In this document: in pieces, positions 45,054-56,058 of the stretch
Layout of the letters: every line of letters begins with the position of its first letter
Numbering within the stretch: the first letter of the stretch is position 1
Assembly (NCBI GenBank): GCA_030620095.1
Contig: JAUTXW010000203.1
Span: forward strand, 356,501-420,500
DNA from: Kuschelorhynchus macadamiae
Taxonomy: Eukaryota; Arthropoda; Insecta; Coleoptera; Curculionidae
DNA length: 64,000 nt
Direction of reading: 5' to 3'
Translations under genes and position numbers: made by a program
The notes under the pieces: generated by a model
The model's input: only the letters and a program-made list of their open reading frames with translations
The model's database searches: none
Told to the model about the DNA's origin: nothing

Positions 45054-46590
45054 ATATATTAACTTCAAACCTAGTTTTCGAAAAAAAAATCAAATTTTTT
45101 AAAACTGTAGAAATACTTTTTTTGGTAAAATAACTAGCAAATAATTTCTTGTTTCCCTAATAGAAATTCTTTTCCATGCATTTGATGATAACTTTTTATC
45201 AAGACTCTCTTGTAATAGTTCTTTGATATTTGTCTTTGGTTTTTATTTAGGTAAAATAGGGATAATAAGTAATTATATCCTTAGAGTTAAAAGTATAAAT
45301 AAAAAAATTCTGATTTAAAGTTAAAAGCTTTATTTTTGTTCGCAGTAAATGACAATTGTAATATCTCATAATTGACAATTTTGTCGATCGTGCATCTATT
45401 TTTCACTGGCTGATTCTTTTATACATTTAGAGAAAATATATTACATTCATATCTGCCTATGAGAGTTTTTTAAAAACTGGATTACTGGATACTTGTCTCT
45501 CAAAACAGAAAACACACTTTTTAACACTCCGACAGTTGTGTCAAAACCAATTAAGCTGCATGTTTTCCTTTTTTAGGTAAATAAAAAGAGATTTCACACC
45601 ATAATTGCATAAAGCATAACGTTAATCTACGTTTTTACATACCTAGTGGTTGGAATGGTTGACTATTTTGTTAATGCTGTAATTAACGACTGGAAAGTAT
45701 GAAACGATACTTTATGAAATAAATAGTTAAACCACATTTAATTACGAAAATTGCATGGTTATTTTAAATGTGTATATAAGTATTCACCAGACAAATTAAG
45801 ATTTTCTGAATCCTACCGCTTTACGCACAAATCGAGAGAAAATTTAAGAAACCATTTTTCTTAAAACCAATAACCATCTGCGGTTTTGTATACTTTCAGT
45901 TTTATAACCAGGGAAGTAGACTATACGAGGGAGTGATAAAAAATTAAACATACAAATTTCGGTTCAATAATTTTTAATTTACAGATGGACATATACCTTA
46001 AGTTCTAACACTAGGGCTACGTTCACGATCGAATACTTACTGCAAGCATTTTTTTACAATTCGTTAAAGGGTTATTTGGTAATATGAATGATCCAGTATT
46101 AATGGCGGCTGGGTCCCCAGGTACCATTCCCTATTCCTCCTTATTCCCTTGGATTCAATTGAGAGGGACATAAGTTATGTATTATGTAATTTCTCTTAAC
46201 TTTTTATAATTTCCCATTTGTGTGTTAACCTTTACCTAAATATAGCTAATAAAATAATAAAGCTCGTATTTTTCAGCGTGGAAAACTAAAAAACTGTCTC
46301 ATAAATGCTAACCAATTGTTACAAATATTAAGTTGTTTTGTTGGCTTATGGCTGATACACCCCAGATGGCCCAAAACTAACTTTCATACAAATAGATTTC
46401 ATTACTTATACATTTTATTTTCTATAGACAAGTTGTAATTTGTAAAAAAAAATTTCTTTAATATGAATATTTTGCCCCTAAAAATCTTTTCGCTATTCGC
46501 CTTCTGAGAAGTCGGTTGTACTGTCGTCATTGGGATCCCGATAAATAATTAGCGGCTCTATGGTATCATCTAGCATGCTTATATTTTATG
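45054..46590. other. No gene seen
   Basis: AT-rich DNA. No exon or transposase motif was recognised. Confidence 0.45.
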
Positions 46591-46592
46591 AT

Positions 46593-47050
46593 CTACAAAT
46601 TTACTCCACTTTTGGGAATCGATTTTTGAGAAATGCATTTCTCATTTTTGAAGGTGTTATGTCTAGTCACAAAACCTTTAACTTCAACCCAAACCAATTC
46701 TATTGTATTTAGTTCACAATGGAATGGTGGAAGTCGAAGTACTTTATTATTTCGCTTTGGAGCCTTTTCTTTGGTATTTCTTTTAAATAATCCGTTGGAC
46801 ATCTTTTTTTCTCCAAAAATCATGATAGTTTTTCAAGCTTACTAGAATGGTAACTAGCCTTGTCCATAACGATAACCGACTGATGAGAAATAAGGTTTAG
46901 CACCTACTTAAAATATTTTACATTCATGTCTTCATGATAATCATCTTTTCTTTGACTGAGAATCTAGTACCTAGAATAGAACCACCTTCCACAAAGCTAT
47001 TTTTGCCACCAATACGTGTGATTATTAATTATCTTCCTTTGTCACCCTTT
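46593..47050 (-). pseudogene. IS630/Tc1-like DDE transposase, C-terminal half
   Basis: The minus strand, read downward from about 47040, gives 'GGKNSFVEGGSIL' (frameshifted), then 'NLISHQSVIVMDKASYHSSK' with a catalytic-type Asp in VIVMD. After damage it ends 'LRLPPFHCELNTIELVWVEV' and 'KGFVTRHNTF', whose E lies in the E/D...N.IE..W motif of IS630/Tc1-related transposases (…LPPYHCELNPIELVW..VK). The long gap between VMD and ELNTIE distinguishes it from the mariner copies elsewhere in the window. No inverted termini were recognised. Stops and frameshifts make it inactive. Confidence 0.6.
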
Positions 47051-47749
47051 TAAAAAACATTAGTTGTCTTTCGCAATTAATTTACAAAATGCTGCAAACT
47101 GTACATTTACAGTCAATATTGCCAATAATAAAGTAGTTTTAATATTAGCAATAAAGTTTCATTACTCAGATGAGTATTTTAATAATATACGGTTGTAGAA
47201 AAAAAATGTTCCCAACGCAGGTAGAAAGTGTCTTTACCGCACTCGACTGCTTGCTCGAACTCCGCTTTGCAACGTTCGGGTCTACCACTGTCGCGTGTGG
47301 GAAACTATCACTTTCCGCAGGGAAATAACTACACTATTAAAAGATTGCTACATAAATTTCATAAATGAAAACAGAATGCTTTATTTTTTCTCAAGAACGG
47401 CTACCCATACTTTAGTTACTCTCTGCAAAACCATGGTTGTACTGGTCGTTCTTCATCACTTTTGTTACTACGAAAGGTCCTTAATACCGAGGTTCAGGCC
47501 TCTGAATAAGTAATTAGAGAATTCTTTAGCATGAATCTGTTGCCTGAACCAAAACCTGTTGATGACCAGTAATTTCGTTAATAGGGGATACCTCGTATTA
47601 TTATGGTATACGCACATTCAAAATGAAGTGTACAGTGTAACAAAATACCCATAAATCTGACTGAGACTTTTAGAAAGAAAGCTGCGAATCTAAATAGAAC
47701 CTTTCACAAAGCCCGGCATTTTAAATTTTGAAGCAGGGTCGTGAGCAAG
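47051..47749. other. No gene seen upstream of the gypsy element
   Basis: No convincing 5' LTR or primer-binding site was identified. A G/C-richer block at 47210-47320 ('CACTCGACTGCTTGCTCGAA') stands out from the AT-rich flanks. Confidence 0.35.
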
Positions 47750-48700
47750 TGTAGAAGCAAGAACTTAAAGAAGTCATGAAGAGGAACCAAGAAGAACTAA
47801 AAAATAACTTACAGAAGACATGAGGAGGAATCAAGAAGTCATGAAGGAAGAACTTAAAGATATTAGAAGGCAACCAGATTACATTAAGAAAAATCAAGAA
47901 GAAGTAACTAAAACATCGTTGCTTGAATAGACATTAACCAAAGAAGACGTAACAGAAGAAATAAGTCAAACAGAAAAGAAAGTACAAAAACAAGTCCAAG
48001 ATGTTCATGAGCAAATGCAACAGAAAGTACAAAGCTTACAACAAGTAAGCAACCACAGCTCATTAAAATTTCACTATTATTGAAACCACCTCCGTTTGAT
48101 GGTAAGGTACCGTGGGTTACCTACCTAAAGCAGCCTGAAGCTGCCGCAACTGGGAATAATTGGAATTCTACCAAGAAGGCACGAGCTCTGAATACGATAT
48201 GGTGTACACGAAAACTCTTCAGGAGTATGAAGCACATATCGTGCAACTACTCAACCTGACTTATCCATCATACCCTGAGGAAATTAAGCAGGAACTGTCG
48301 ATAAGCAGCTACCTTTTTAATCACCAATTAGTGAAGGCCTTTATGACCCTGTTACCAACCAGGCGCTAAGAATGGCTAGACTAAAGAAGATATCAGAAGC
48401 TCTTGCATATGCCCTTCAGTTTGAAACAGCTAAACAAACATCTAGAAGTCAAAGAAAACTGCGAAGAATAAACCGTACCTCAGACCAACACACCACCATT
48501 GAAGACATAACAGACATTTTGAAAGAATTGCAAGAAACTCTTGTCGTGCAACTAATACATGAAAAAAAAACTTATTTTTTCAACAAAGAAATGGCATCTG
48601 TTGTTGGAAATGTGGAAAAGAGAAGTGCGTACACAGCCGCTGTACCAACAACGGAGTTCCTGAAAATAATCAGTAAAACTCCCATTAGCCAGTTTTAAAA
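47750..48700 (+). pseudogene. Ty3/gypsy Gag remnant
   Basis: A Lys/Glu/Gln-rich coiled-coil segment (47770-48050, e.g. 'EVMKRNQEELKN', 'KKVQKQVQDVHEQMQQKVQS') precedes the capsid-like domain. That domain includes 'EYEAHIVQLLNLTYPSYPEE' near 48240, 'QALRMARLKKISEALAYALQ' near 48370 and 'FETAKQTSRSQRKLRRI' near 48430. These blocks, in order, match Gag of insect Ty3/gypsy elements in which a coiled coil precedes a retrotransposon-gag domain. Stops occur at 47815, 47930 and 48367, with frameshifts near 48160. No intact zinc knuckle was seen. Confidence 0.72.
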
Positions 48701-48816
48701 ATCGAAAGCAGACTTAGGTGCTACCAAATCCCACCAACAGCATTCACAATTAAAGTGCCCGACTAACGGCCCTAACTTGGTAGTACCAATGGAAGGTTTG
48801 CGGTCGGGAATGTGAA

Positions 48817-49089
48817 ATGGTATTAGATATTGGTTTGACACGCACCATCTTAAAACCGAACGTCATAGCTACTTGTAAAATAGAAGACCCCTACAAGAAT
48901 TATATCTTGGAAACAGCCCACGGTAAGACTATACCTGTTAAAGATGTCCATCAAGCTAAAATAAATGTGGGAAGCACTACCTTCGTACACAATGTATATG
49001 TTGCAGATATAATGGATACTCCAAGACCTGGTGAAATCCATGCAGCACCGATAAAACAGCCTTCAAGACAAATACCTTTGGCAAAATGA
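48817..49089 (+). pseudogene. Ty3/gypsy protease region
   Basis: 'VLDIGLTRTILKPNV' keeps the region around the aspartic-protease D(T/S)G, here DIG in place of DTG. 'YILETAHGKTIPVKDVHQAK' and 'VGSTTFVHNVYVADIMD' follow. After ADIMD the frame jumps to unrelated 'TPRPGEIHAAPIKQPSRQ', indicating an internal deletion of the protease-RT junction. 90 codons remain. The altered catalytic triad means it is inactive. Confidence 0.72.
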
Positions 49090-49620
49090 CAAAACCTTAG
49101 ACTTGAAAAGTGGTTATTGGCAAGTAAAGCTCAATCCGGTCGACAAACAAAAGATAGAGTTTTCTACTGGAACAGGATAATGCCTTCTGATTTATGCAAT
49201 GCTCCAGCGTCGTTCTAACGTTTGATGGAATTCATATTACATGGAATGACCTGGACGACTTGTCTAGTGTATTTAGATAACATCATTATTCTTGGATAAA
49301 CTTTTGAAAATCATTTATAGAATATCGATGCTGTTTTCTGAAAACTCAGTCCTAAAAACTGTTAATTTTTCCAAAAAGAAGTGAAATACCTATGGCATGT
49401 AATTACCAAATACAGAACGAAAACCGATCCAGAGAAGACTGAATCTTATGTATGCTAAAGCCTACTAAAGAAAGCTTTGTGTAACCCTCCGGTGTTGTCA
49501 TCCCGAGATATCTCAGATGTTTATCGTTGACACCGATGCCAGTAATTCCGATATAGGTGGCATACTAAACTATAAAATGGTGAAGAAAAAGTAATAGCCT
49601 ACTTTAGTAAGGTTCGTTCC
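49090..49620 (+). pseudogene. Ty3/gypsy reverse transcriptase, heavily damaged
   Basis: Three frames give 'TLDLKSGYWQVKLNP' and 'DKQKIEFSTGTG', then 'CLVYLDNIIILG'-like sequence near 49265 in place of the catalytic YLDDI box, and 'EVKYLWHVITKYRTKTDPEK' near 49380. 'EMFIVDTDASNSDIGGILNY' near 49510 opens the RNase H domain. Stops and frameshifts occur roughly every 60 bases. Confidence 0.75.
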
Positions 49621-49641
49621 AAATCTTAACGCAACTAGTTT

Positions 49642-50109
49642 GTGACAAGAAGAGAACTAACAGCTATTGTCAAAACAGTGGAGCATTTTCATAAGTATTT
49701 GTGGGGGCAAAAATTCCTGTTAAGAGCGGAGCATGAGTCACTAAAATGGTTGCTACAATTTAAGAAACTTAAAGGACAAATAACCAGGTGGTTGCAGCGC
49801 CTACGAGAATATGACTTCTCAGTTGAACATCAGAAAGAGTTAAACCACAAAATTGTCGACGACTTATCAAGAAGATTATGCCCAGAAAATTGTAAACACT
49901 GCAGCAGACATGAGAAAAGAGAAGATATCAGACTATTTTTTCCCTTAAAGAAATATTCTGAAGTTTTGAAAGCCTTACACAACAGTGTCGGTGGTAGACA
50001 TTTTAGAGTTATGAAGATTCTCGAGAACAGATGTGACTGGTGCAGGACCTACGACGACTATGCCGCCAGTAAAGGTTCCCAAACTCGTACTTGTGGCAAA
50101 ATATATTAA
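49642..50109 (+). pseudogene. Ty3/gypsy RNase H and start of integrase
   Basis: This 155-codon frame is the best preserved part of the element. 'TRRELTAIVKTVEHFHKYLW', 'GQKFLLRAEHESLKWLLQFK' and 'ITRWLQRLREYDFSVEHQKE' are the RNase H of the 412/mdg1-like group; the catalytic Asp of the usual RTDH box is Glu here (RAEHESL). 'VDDLSRRLCPENCKHC' is the tether to integrase. 'VLKALHNSVGGRHFRVMKIL' begins the integrase zinc-binding domain, but the frame is truncated and joins directly to 'WCRTYDDYAASKGSQTRT', part of its second half. The core D,D-35-E region is missing. Confidence 0.82.
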
Positions 50110-50490
50110 ATTATTACAGGCCTGCCGCTCCACAATCCTCTGGAAAAACACCTGTCAGTATAATATTTGGATCCGATGTACAGCTTCCAGTCGAATGGAC
50201 GTTCTCCTGACAATAAGATAACCACCACAGATTATGCCAGCCAGGTTAGTAAGCGCCCCAGAGAAATTCATGAACAGGTCCGACAGAAGTTATAGATAGA
50301 GAGCGATAGAATAAAATTACGTTATGATCTGAGAGCCAATCATAGTAGATTTACAATCGGATTAAATGTTTGGTTATACAATCCAAAAAGTATTAAGGAA
50401 CGCTCGCCGAAGTTGCAGATTCCGTTATCAAGATACATACGAAACTTGATCGGGACGGTCAATTCTCAACTCTGAAACTCTGAAAAGAGA
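50110..50490 (+). pseudogene. Ty3/gypsy integrase C-terminal remnant
   Basis: Frames in succession read 'LLQACRSTI', 'TTDYASQ'-type sequence, 'RPREIHEQVRQKL', 'IESDRIKLRYDLRANHSRFT' and 'NVWLYNPKSIKERSPKLQ'. These match the end of gypsy integrase (…RMK.RYD.RAN..GF..GD.VWLYNP.R.KGRSPKLQ.PWEGPY). At least three stops are present. Confidence 0.7.
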
Positions 50491-50494
50491 ACAA

Positions 50495-50940
50495 TGTTAC
50501 GAATTTAGTCCTAGTTAGAGGTTTATACAGTTTTAGGTTAATTTATTTGTTATTTGTTATTTTAACATATTAGATTTGCCTTAGATTTTGATCCATGTTA
50601 AGACTGTGTTTCATGGATTCTTCTATGGGTCTTCAGAAGTTATATAAAATCGCCGAAAAGAATCTTTTTAATCAATTCTTTTAAGACTGTAGTATTTAGA
50701 CTATCCTAAGAATTTCATAGATTGTTCTATCCGTTTCTAAAGGTTACATAAACTCGCCGAAAGGCCAATTTTTATTCACCAATTACTGATCAATACTTTA
50801 TTTATGAGTTTTGTGATTTCAAATAAAACAAGTTCACAGTGACAAGTTTTAGGTTACGATAGTAACGATTCTAAACCTGAAATTGTGTTCGAAATAAAAC
50901 GTATATTCTGAAAGTACGTGTTTGTATACCGGCCAATCCG
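50495..50940 (+). repeat. Probable 3' LTR of the gypsy element
   Basis: TGTTACGAATTTAGTC begins directly after the pol remnant. The segment contains two related blocks, 'AGTTATATAAAATCGCCGAA' (50638) and 'GGTTACATAAACTCGCCGAA' (50743), resembling a duplicated TATA-plus-initiator region. AATAAAAC (50823) and AATAAAACG (50893) are possible poly(A) signals. No 5' LTR was found for comparison, so the boundaries are guesses. Confidence 0.45.
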
Positions 50941-53890
50941 GATCACCTGTGTAGTCAAAAAAAAATGTTATCTACAGAAAAAACAAATTTTAAAAATTCT
51001 ATAAATTATGCGTCTTCCAAAAATGAAACACAAGACCCCAACCCCAAAGCGTCCTTGTACCCTCTCAAAAATTAAATGGTGATTTTCTGCGGACCAGTTT
51101 CCTGTATTATGGGGAATGTAAATTCCAGCACCTGAAAAATGAGATTCATTGCCAAAAGAGTCATCAGTATGGATTTTTTGTCAAAACAACTTCGGTTCTC
51201 GGCATCGCTGGGGTGTAAATGTTGACCTATGTGTAATTAATATAGTATACAGTTAAATAGAAACACCAAAATAACAAAAATATTTCATAATCTAAAACTG
51301 AAAAAGACGTAAAGCTTTTGTCATTTTGTTTTTTGTTCCAAATAAATTAGCCATCGCCTACTACCACATCTCGAATTTTGAGCTTGTTTTTCAAAATAAC
51401 TCATACAACTATATGTTTTTGGAAAGCCATTTAAATATAAAGAACAATATATAGGGTGTTCTATTAAAAAAAAATAGGGTCCGATAACTTTTTGACCTGA
51501 TCCGTATACTTATTCTGAAAGCAGCACTGAATTCTACGAAAAAAGTCATATAAGGAACAGTTTTCGGCTTTTTGATAAGTTATCAGATAGCTGGGACACG
51601 AGAGGGGTGCTTGAATTAATAAAAACAGTAAAGCATTAGATTCGTGGTTTTAGATATCAAAAGCTTCGGAATTATATTTACAAAACACTCAATACATAAA
51701 TATATTTTTGTAATTAAGTAATTAAGAATAAGTTTGGAGCCGACTTTAAAGAGTAAAATTTTCAGAATGGAATAAAATATCATTTTTTACTTTTTAGTGC
51801 ATTTTTTTGAAGCCGGTTCAACTTTTTTATAATTTTCTTTTGTTGTTTTTAGCACGGAAATGCCTTCTTAATAACATTTGTTTATGAATTATAATATATT
51901 ATTGGATGATTGTTATTGGACTATAATATTAGCCACATCAGTCTCCCAAGACCAAATTCTCCAAAAACCCAAAAAGATATTTTTGAATCATATCTATATT
52001 TTTAAACACAGCAAATTTCCCTTTTGCTGCAGTGGTTTAGTCAATTTTTAAAGATATTATACCTAAGTAACTTTTTTTTAATTATAAAAAATACTCATCG
52101 TAATAAAAACTTTTATGTTTTTCTGATGTCTATTTGGTTATTTCGTAACACAAAATAAATGATATCCTTATATCCAGTCTCCAAAAATAAAATAAAATTA
52201 GGCTTCCCAACAGGTGGGTAAGTGTATCTATGGTTGTAAAACTACCAAATACTAATAAAACTTCTGCTGTACATTGGATTTTACAACATTTTTTACTGGG
52301 CTAATATTAAGAAAACAACAAAGATCTTTAATTTGTATAATAAACAATTACCAGTCTCCTTGATAATAGCAACAAACCAGATCTTGTGTTAGGATAAAAA
52401 TATTATGTATTATAAGCAAAAAACAGGTTTTTCAAGTTCAAAGTTCAACGAACGTTCTTGAGAGAGCACATTTTCGTTGTACACCTTGCTGGTTTGGTTT
52501 TGATTTTTGGGACGTTCCAGCAGTTTTATTAGCTTTTCTTTATTATTTCATGAGTCTTTACAAATATTAAGTTATTTTTCACATTTAAAGCCAAACAAAA
52601 TGTTTAATTATTTAATGTTTCGAAATATACCTAAATTAGATATTGCGGCGTTTTGTCAATGTAAACTAAAACAATCGTTAAAAATGTGTGTGTATTTCAA
52701 AAATAGGTAAAGTTATTTTGATATTATAGGTGCTCTTACAGTTTTACATGTTAAACAACATGGTACAAAATTGAAGCAAAAATAAATATGACAATGATTT
52801 TTTTGCATTGTTTAATATTTTGAAGCTTATCATTATTATGCCAAGACATTTTTCTTATTTTCTCCATTAATGCCGTAGTAACAAAAAGATAGATGTTTTT
52901 AGCAAAACAAAACAATCCTTATACAGATGGCATTGGTAATTTAATTGGTAAATTTCCTTTACCCGGAACTTCCCTCGTTATGATTTTTTTTCCATTTGTT
53001 AGGAATAGTTTAAGTGTGGTCCAATTTAGTTCAGTACCGGGTGGCCAACTAAGAATGGACGCCGGCCATAACTCGCTAACCGTTAATCATATAACTTGGG
53101 GGAAAAAAAATTATTAGCTAAATCGACTAAGAGAAATCGCTGGAAAATATTTTGAAGTTCCGCATATGGCCGCTAGGGGGCGCAACTGTTATGGTCAATC
53201 AGAAAAAGGGCTGTTTCTTAAAAAATATTCATGTAAAGGTATATTATAAATACTGCCATCGTAAAGAGTAGAAAAATTGTGATTTTTTTTGTTAAGGATA
53301 TTTTGCTCTATCTCGTAAAATGTAGTGGTGGGGGAAGGTCAAACATGTTTTTATTTAAATGTCAATAACTCCGTTATAAGTCAACGGAATTGAACAAACT
53401 AGGTCTCGTTTGAAAGAGCCCATCTTAACTAATAATCTGATGTAAAAAAAAAATCCGATTTGATTTCGCCGTGGTAACTAGAGGGCGCTGATTGACATCA
53501 CAACAATTATTACGCATTATTTTGAAAATTTTAAATAGCACGCTATATCTCTTTTAACACAATTTAATAGAGGAGGAAATTCTCAATAAGTCAGTGTAAA
53601 TTTCAGCTTCCTAACTTTTTTCAAACCGGAAATATAAATAAAACAAATATTAGGGCGCTGGGTACGCAACATCTCCCTAATCTGTATGGACATAGCCTAC
53701 ATCACAATAATTCAGTAATAATACCACAGATAATATTCAACGCAAATCGCTAAAAATTATACTAATGTTCTGAAATAACCACCAGGTGGCGCAGTAGGAG
53801 TCAATAAGTGCAATATTAAATTTTCATTATAATGGGAAATGAAAGCCATTTAAATGGAACGTGTGAAAGAAACGATAATAAAAATATAAT
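50941..53890. other. Intergenic, no gene seen
   Basis: It includes the second copy of the dispersed repeat (51735-51816). Sequence at 53016-53060 ('GTGGTCCAATTTAGTTCAGT', 'GGGTGGCCAACTAAGAATGG') may be the left terminal region of the mariner-type element at 53.9 kb. No exon was recognised. Confidence 0.4.
51735..51816. repeat. Dispersed repeat, partner of 3118-3206
   Basis: 'GCCGACTTTAAAGAGTAAAA' and 'ACTTTTTAGTGCATTT' are shared with the copy at 3.1 kb. Confidence 0.6.
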
Positions 53891-53894
53891 TCAA

Positions 53895-54650
53895 TTAATG
53901 CCGCCCTAAATGTTCAAATTGTCGGCCATCGTTTTCGATGCACTTATGCATCCTATCTCGCGTGGATAAAACTGCAGCCTCCAGTTCACCAACTGAAATA
54001 GTATTTATACAGTCTCTTATTCGCTGAATCATATTTTCCCGTATAGTGGGTCTGGTGGTAAAAACTAAATCTTTCACTCGACCCCATAAATAAAAATCTA
54101 AACACGTTAGGTCGGGTGACCTAGCTGGCCATGGAAGGGTGCCGCCTCGCCCTATCCATCGGCCAGGATAGTGGGCATCTAAAAATTCCCGAACGTTGAC
54201 GGCGAAGTGCGCTGGACAACCATCGTGCTGGTATACCAATCGTTGTCGGACATTCAGAGGTACGTCCTCCAACAAAATCGGCAATTCCTCCCTTAAAAAT
54301 CTTAGATATCTCTCACCATTCAATGGATTATCGAAAAAAAAATGGTCCGATAATTCGTCCGCCTAAAATCCCTGCCCAACAATTTACAGACCAACGGCCT
54401 TGTTGCTGGACTTCGCGCATCCAATGTGGATTTGTTCTGGATCAATAATGTGTATTGTGAAGATTGACACGTCCATCGCTCTGGAAGGTAGCCTCATCGG
54501 TCCACAATATTCGCCTCCGAAATTGCCGATCTTCCCTCATTACACCCAAAAGCCAGTGACAATGGTTTAGTCTGTGATCAAAATCTGCAGCAGTCAATTC
54601 CTGATGCAGCACTAAGTGATATGGATGTAACCTAAAACAAGATGAAGATA
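53895..54650 (-). pseudogene. DD41D (rosa-like) mariner transposase, nearly complete catalytic domain
   Basis: The minus strand reads 'LHPYHLVLHQELTAADFDHR' (near 54610), 'RRILWTDEATFQSDGRVNLH' (first catalytic Asp), 'SVNCWAGILGGRIIGPFFF', 'LNGERYLRFLREELPILLED', 'VYQHDGCPAHFA' (second Asp) and 'SPDLTCLDFYLWGRVKDLVF' (third Asp). It ends 'RMHKCIENDGRQFEHLGRH'. I count 41 residues between the second and third Asp, the spacing of the DD41D/rosa class of Tc1/mariner. The C-terminal 142 codons are intact. Damage: a TGA after 'NTHY' in place of Trp, and a 9-T run after 'GP' that shifts the frame by one. The N-terminal helix-turn-helix is missing beyond about 54650. Confidence 0.85.
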
Positions 54651-55120
54651 TTTAATTGATGTTCCAGGAAATTATTGGTCTTCTAGGCTTAAAGACCTAT
54701 GTGACATCAGAATCACGTGACTTTTGTTAAAAAATATGTCCAGTTTATATTTGCAATGTCGTTCCTAGTAGTATACAAGGCGGGGTACTGTGACCGAGGA
54801 TGGCCTGTCTGTCCAAAGATTGGGCGTGTCCAACTTCTTCGGCGACGAAGTGACACAATCCTGAAAATGGCCGAAGAAGAAGTGGTCGACAATGACCAGA
54901 GGCTGTTGACCAGAAGGGCCTTATTAGTGTACGGGTTCAAAAAGGCCTTGAGACCCCTCGGGGAGTTTTTTTTATGGGGATGGTTTTAGGGTGTTTTTAT
55001 AAGGATGTAAATAGGTAGATGCAAAAAAGACTTTTATATGTGAAGTGTCTTTTTGGCACTCACACACATGCCTCACACCCCTATAATTATTACTAATTTG
55101 TTTCTTAAAAAAAAAAAAAA
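54651..55120. other. Unassigned sequence left of the SINE
   Basis: A 90-codon plus frame (54717-54989) contains a G/C-rich stretch 'CCGAGGATGGCCTGTCTGTC' that looks like repeat rather than host coding DNA. No family was recognised. Confidence 0.35.
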
Positions 55121-55208
55121 GCCCACGCGCCCGCCTGGATTCGAACCGTCGACACCGAGATTTGTTTTTTGTCAAATTTTTAACTTCTAGACTACTACCG
55201 CCATGCAG
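55010..55208 (-). repeat. tRNA-derived SINE
   Basis: On the minus strand 'GGCGGTAGTAGTCTAGAAG' (A-box-like) lies near 55203-55185. A perfect B box, GGTTCGAATCC, lies at 55138-55148. It is followed by a T-rich tract and a body that runs to about 55010. Box spacing and order fit an RNA polymerase III promoter of tRNA origin. The sequence between the boxes does not fold as an intact tRNA. Confidence 0.6.
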
Positions 55209-55386
55209 TACGTCGTAATAAGTAAACAATTTAGATGATCTTGTTTATCTTTTAAACGAGCAATAATAGTAATAATACGCAGTTATACAGTACAACACAT
55301 GTGGTAAAAAAAAATAGAATGTTTGTAGGGCTTCACGCCGCACCTCTGGTATAATTTCATGAGCCGAGCCTCGCCTCGCCGAATTC

Positions 55387-55745
55387 CGAGAATTGTTTTT
55401 CTGTTGATGTTCGACGTAAGACTAGAGGTCAGGTTCGCAGATAAGAAAAGGTCGAGTACCGAGAATTGTTTTTCTGTTAATGTTCGACGTAAGACTAGAG
55501 GTCAGGTTCGCAGATAAGAAAAGGTCGAGGATGTAGATAAGGAGATGTTTGTGTAGTATTGAGATGAGCAATGTTTGAATAAATACGTAAAATATTAGTT
55601 TTTGGAAAAATACCGAGAATAGCTTGTTTTAATTTTCGACGACGTAAGACTAGAGGTCAGGTTCGCAGATAAGAAAAGGTCGAGGATGTAGATAAGGAGA
55701 TCTTTGTGTAGTATTGAGATGAGCAATAATAATGTTTTAATAAAT
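55387..55745. repeat. Three-copy direct repeat at the edge of the Polinton
   Basis: 'CGACGTAAGACTAGAGGTCA', followed by 'GGTTCGCAGATAAGAAAAGG', occurs near 55410, 55482 and 55647. The last two copies extend through 'TGTAGTATTGAGATGAGCAA'. The copies are about 71 and 156 bp apart. Confidence 0.88.
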
Positions 55746-56058
55746 AATATTTGTTTCGAATAATAGCTTATACCAGGTGATTAAAAATATGTATAGCACA
55801 CATAATTAATATATACGTAAGCCTTCTATAAATGAATACAATTTTTATGCCAAAGATGTAATTGTTCAGTTGAAAAAAATATTAATAAACACTTAAAACA
55901 TAGAGTAAAGTTATTAAAATTTTGTGATCCTTGTTTAGCGAATTATGTATTTGGTGTAAATAGTATTAGGTCTATGATTTTAATGTCAAAATAGAACAGT
56001 GCAAAAATATGCAAATTAAAATGTAAAAAAAAACTTAGTGGGTCTCGTAATTCGAACT

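Noticed and set aside
54717..54989. 90-codon plus frame with Arg-rich centre
   Set aside because: Open on both strands, with no recognised domain, and between a dead transposase and a SINE; most likely repeat DNA.
55138..55148. B box GGTTCGAATCC as part of a tRNA gene
   Set aside because: The acceptor and anticodon arms do not pair; the sequence is better explained as a tRNA-derived SINE.
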